From Isohypsibius dastychi (Eukaryota; Tardigrada; Eutardigrada; Parachela; Isohypsibiidae): 20,938 bases of DNA. Each line of letters opens with the position of its first letter. Position 1 is the stretch's first letter. Positions 19,220 through 20,938 of the stretch are shown in pieces. Position numbers and translations under genes: made by a program. The DNA lies in contig JAQIWT010000414.1 in the NCBI GenBank assembly GCA_034696485.1, forward strand, positions 1 through 20,938, written 5' to 3'. The notes under the pieces were generated by a model. The model made no database searches. It was not told where the DNA came from and saw nothing but the letters and a program-made list of their open reading frames with translations.

Positions 19220-20286
19220 GATTCTTGGTGGTGGATTGAAGGAGAGAAGAATACTAACGGAGGGCCAGAAGGAATCCTGAGTCAGGATTCTTTTCCTGTC
19301 GATTCCTGACAAGTAAATTCCGTTTTTAACACGTCCGTACTCTCTAAACACCCACCCCCCCCCCCCCCCCCATATTCTCGGAAAGGCCGCATTTTCAGAC
19401 GTTAAATACTCTTTGGGCCTTTCGTAGGTTTCAGTCGGAAAATGTTGGTCAACGGTTTTACTCAAATGAAACGCTGTCTTTTGGCAGCGTTACGCTCCCG
19501 GTCTGTCAACTTTTGTTCGTGCATCATGCATCATCATTCATCAGGCTTCATGGAGATTCTGCTCTAGCGGTCAAGTAAGTAGCCACTGTCTATTCTGGGT
19601 TATCTATCTTTCGTTTGGCAGGCGATTGGTCAAAAGGTTCCGTTCGCAAAGTGAAGATTTTGTTTGTTAAGTGACATCACACAGTTTGGTCAGCTTTCAT
19701 GGTTTCTGTCGCAATAAACTAATCCATCTGTCTGAGCTGATACTTCGAAATAACATCGCTGAATCTCTAAAAGGGCACTGAACACGCGGACCACTGCGCA
19801 GCTGCAAACCTTGGATCGCCACTCTTCGCTCGAGAACACACAATTTTCGAACGTCATCTCGACAGGGTACTTGAAGAAAACAAAAAACTAATACGCTCCA
19901 TTGTTTTCGACCTGTTTGCGGTTGGCATGACGAAAAACAAAATCACGGTCGAGCATTTAACAAGCATTTTTCTGCATCGGCAAAGCAGAGTCGTGTAGTC
20001 TCAGACAAGCTGTATATTTTGAAAAGGTCACCAGCCACATCTTGAAGATTCGTGTCACGCCAGGTTGCGTCATCAAAGATTCTGGTGTCGTCGAATGAGC
20101 ATCAACCGACACACCCCCAGTTTGCTTCGCGGTAAACATTTTAATTTCAATTCACCTGTTCTAATTCTTGATTGCAGCTTGATACTTCGGCTGCACGCAA
20201 GACTTGATCGCGGATCTCCGTATCGGTATTGCATTTAGGGTCACCGTAAATCATTCCATCACCGAATTTTCTCTACATTATTCGCC
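19220..20286. other. 1.07 kb divergent intergenic region with a poly-C tract
   Basis: It separates the starts of the MATH-BTB gene and the ANF-receptor-like gene, so it should contain both promoters. A run of 17 C residues and a short CATCATGCATCATCATTCATCA stretch (about 19521) are visible. The minus-strand open frame 19957-20139 has no recognisable content. The frame that extends the MATH-BTB protein upstream to 19465 passes through the poly-C tract as a glycine run and is not believed. Confidence 0.5.
19355..19371 (+). repeat. Poly-C homopolymer of 17 bases
   Basis: Seventeen consecutive C residues preceded by ACCCA. Its exact length is prone to sequencing error. The window itself also ends in a run of seven C. 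Confidence 0.95.
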
Positions 20287-20938
20287 ATGCTGCGTTTGAT
20301 TGCGTTATTATCAATTATGTCGTCGGCAACTTCTTTCCGCTTGCACATAATACAGGTCATCATAGGAGATAACCCCTATTTTGGCTACCGTGCAACAAGT
20401 CCGGCCTATGACGTTGCTTACGAAAAGCTCCAGTTATCGTATCCAGAACTGATGGACAATGCACTTCGGACCTCGATTTACGAGCCGGGACAATTCACAT
20501 GTTCTCAAGTGGCAGAGAGAATGTTGTTTGTTGCAGTTGATGTATCAAACTCGATTCGGGAAGAATCGGACTGGTTCAATGTCATCGTCAGTCCAAGTTT
20601 GTGGGCCGATTTCACACTCCGAAACTCATATCAGAATTACTTCATTTAGGTTGCACGCTGGCTTCCTACATCCTTGGGGATTATGCTCGAGGTGAGGTTG
20701 AGTATTTGGTGAAATTCTAATACCAGTATTCTAGCAAATATCCCAGATTTTATTTAGCACAGTTTTATAGCGGTGGCAAGTCCGTTGGTTCACTTGATAA
20801 TTGCGCTGGTGGTGTGATAGGAAGTGCTCCGTATCCTCACAGGGATAATTGATTCAGTACAACCTATTAAGCTGACCACCTAGTCCCCGGTCTGGTGGTC
20901 CACATACCACATACACAAGGGTGCCATTTGACCCCCCC
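20287..20938 (+). CDS. Receptor with ANF-receptor-like extracellular domain, 5' part (partial)
   Basis: Exon 1 at 20287-20590 and exon 2 at 20650-20691, joined by a 59-base phase-1 intron. A signal peptide is clear (MLRLIALLSIMSSATS). The next residues, FRLHIIQVIIGDN, then SPAYDVAYEKLQLSYPEL, then FTCSQVAERMLFVAVDVSNS and VIVS-CTLASYILGDYAR, follow the order of the ligand-binding fold of receptor guanylyl cyclases and related receptors (a beta strand, a helix with AxExV-like spacing, a Cys, then the GP-x-C-like turn). In those proteins the domain faces outside and is followed by a membrane helix and kinase-like and cyclase domains, which would lie beyond the window. The continuation after 20691 is unclear: the acceptor at 20734 gives ANIPDFI then TAG, the one at 20757 gives another 31 residues before TGA. 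Family call is moderate. Confidence 0.5.

Noticed and set aside
19049-19465. Upstream extension of the MATH-BTB protein from 19465
   Set aside because: The frame passes through a 17-C homopolymer as poly-glycine; the ATG at 19219 fits the expected domain start better.
1-20938. tRNA or rRNA genes
   Set aside because: No cloverleaf with a GGTTCGAATCC-like T arm and no rRNA-like block was found on either strand by eye.

Overview
The window reads as nuclear DNA of a compact invertebrate genome. Genes on both strands are broken by very short GT-AG introns, nearly all 51 to 76 bases. There are no operons or ribosome-binding sites, and candidate AATAAA or ATTAAA signals follow most genes. Two genes end in the arthropod-type gustatory receptor signature TY-x5-Q, each preceded by a phase-0 intron, which points to an ecdysozoan. 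A tardigrade, mite or crustacean would fit; I cannot fix the species. All exon models were spliced by eye and checked only for frame continuity.

Layout, left to right: (1) 1-288 (+), the 3' end of a gustatory-receptor-like gene; (2) 289-2435, no convincing gene, one short triple repeat; (3) 4448-2436 (-), a five-exon orphan of 529 aa with an acidic tail; (4) 4887-6387 (+), an ELAV/Hu-type RNA-binding protein with three RRMs and a pentapeptide repeat in the linker; (5) 6824-9558 (+), an intact five-exon gene derived from a Tnp2/CACTA-like DDE transposase; (6) 10381-9730 (-), a small nuclear-type protein with a PIP box and a SUMO-interacting motif; (7) 10633-11273 (+), a divergent histone H2A variant transcribed away from gene 6; (8) 11755-13996 (+), a gene of at least twelve exons with a BEN-like C-terminus; (9) 14782-16230 (+), a full gustatory-receptor-like protein; (10) 16913-17542 (+), a four-pass membrane protein; (11) 19219-18106 (-), a SPOP-like MATH-BTB protein with an in-frame TGA where the conserved MATH tryptophan should be; (12) 20287 to the right edge (+), the 5' end of a receptor with an ANF-receptor-like extracellular domain.

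The middle of the window (6.8-14 kb) is rich in chromatin- and DNA-associated genes: a possibly domesticated transposase, a PIP/SIM protein, an H2A variant and a BEN-like protein. The H2A variant and the PIP/SIM protein are head to head with 251 bases between start codons, so a shared promoter and joint expression are plausible. This is the best candidate for an undescribed functional pair. The two receptor-like genes and the ANF-like receptor are membrane sensory or signalling genes, with no visible link to the chromatin group.
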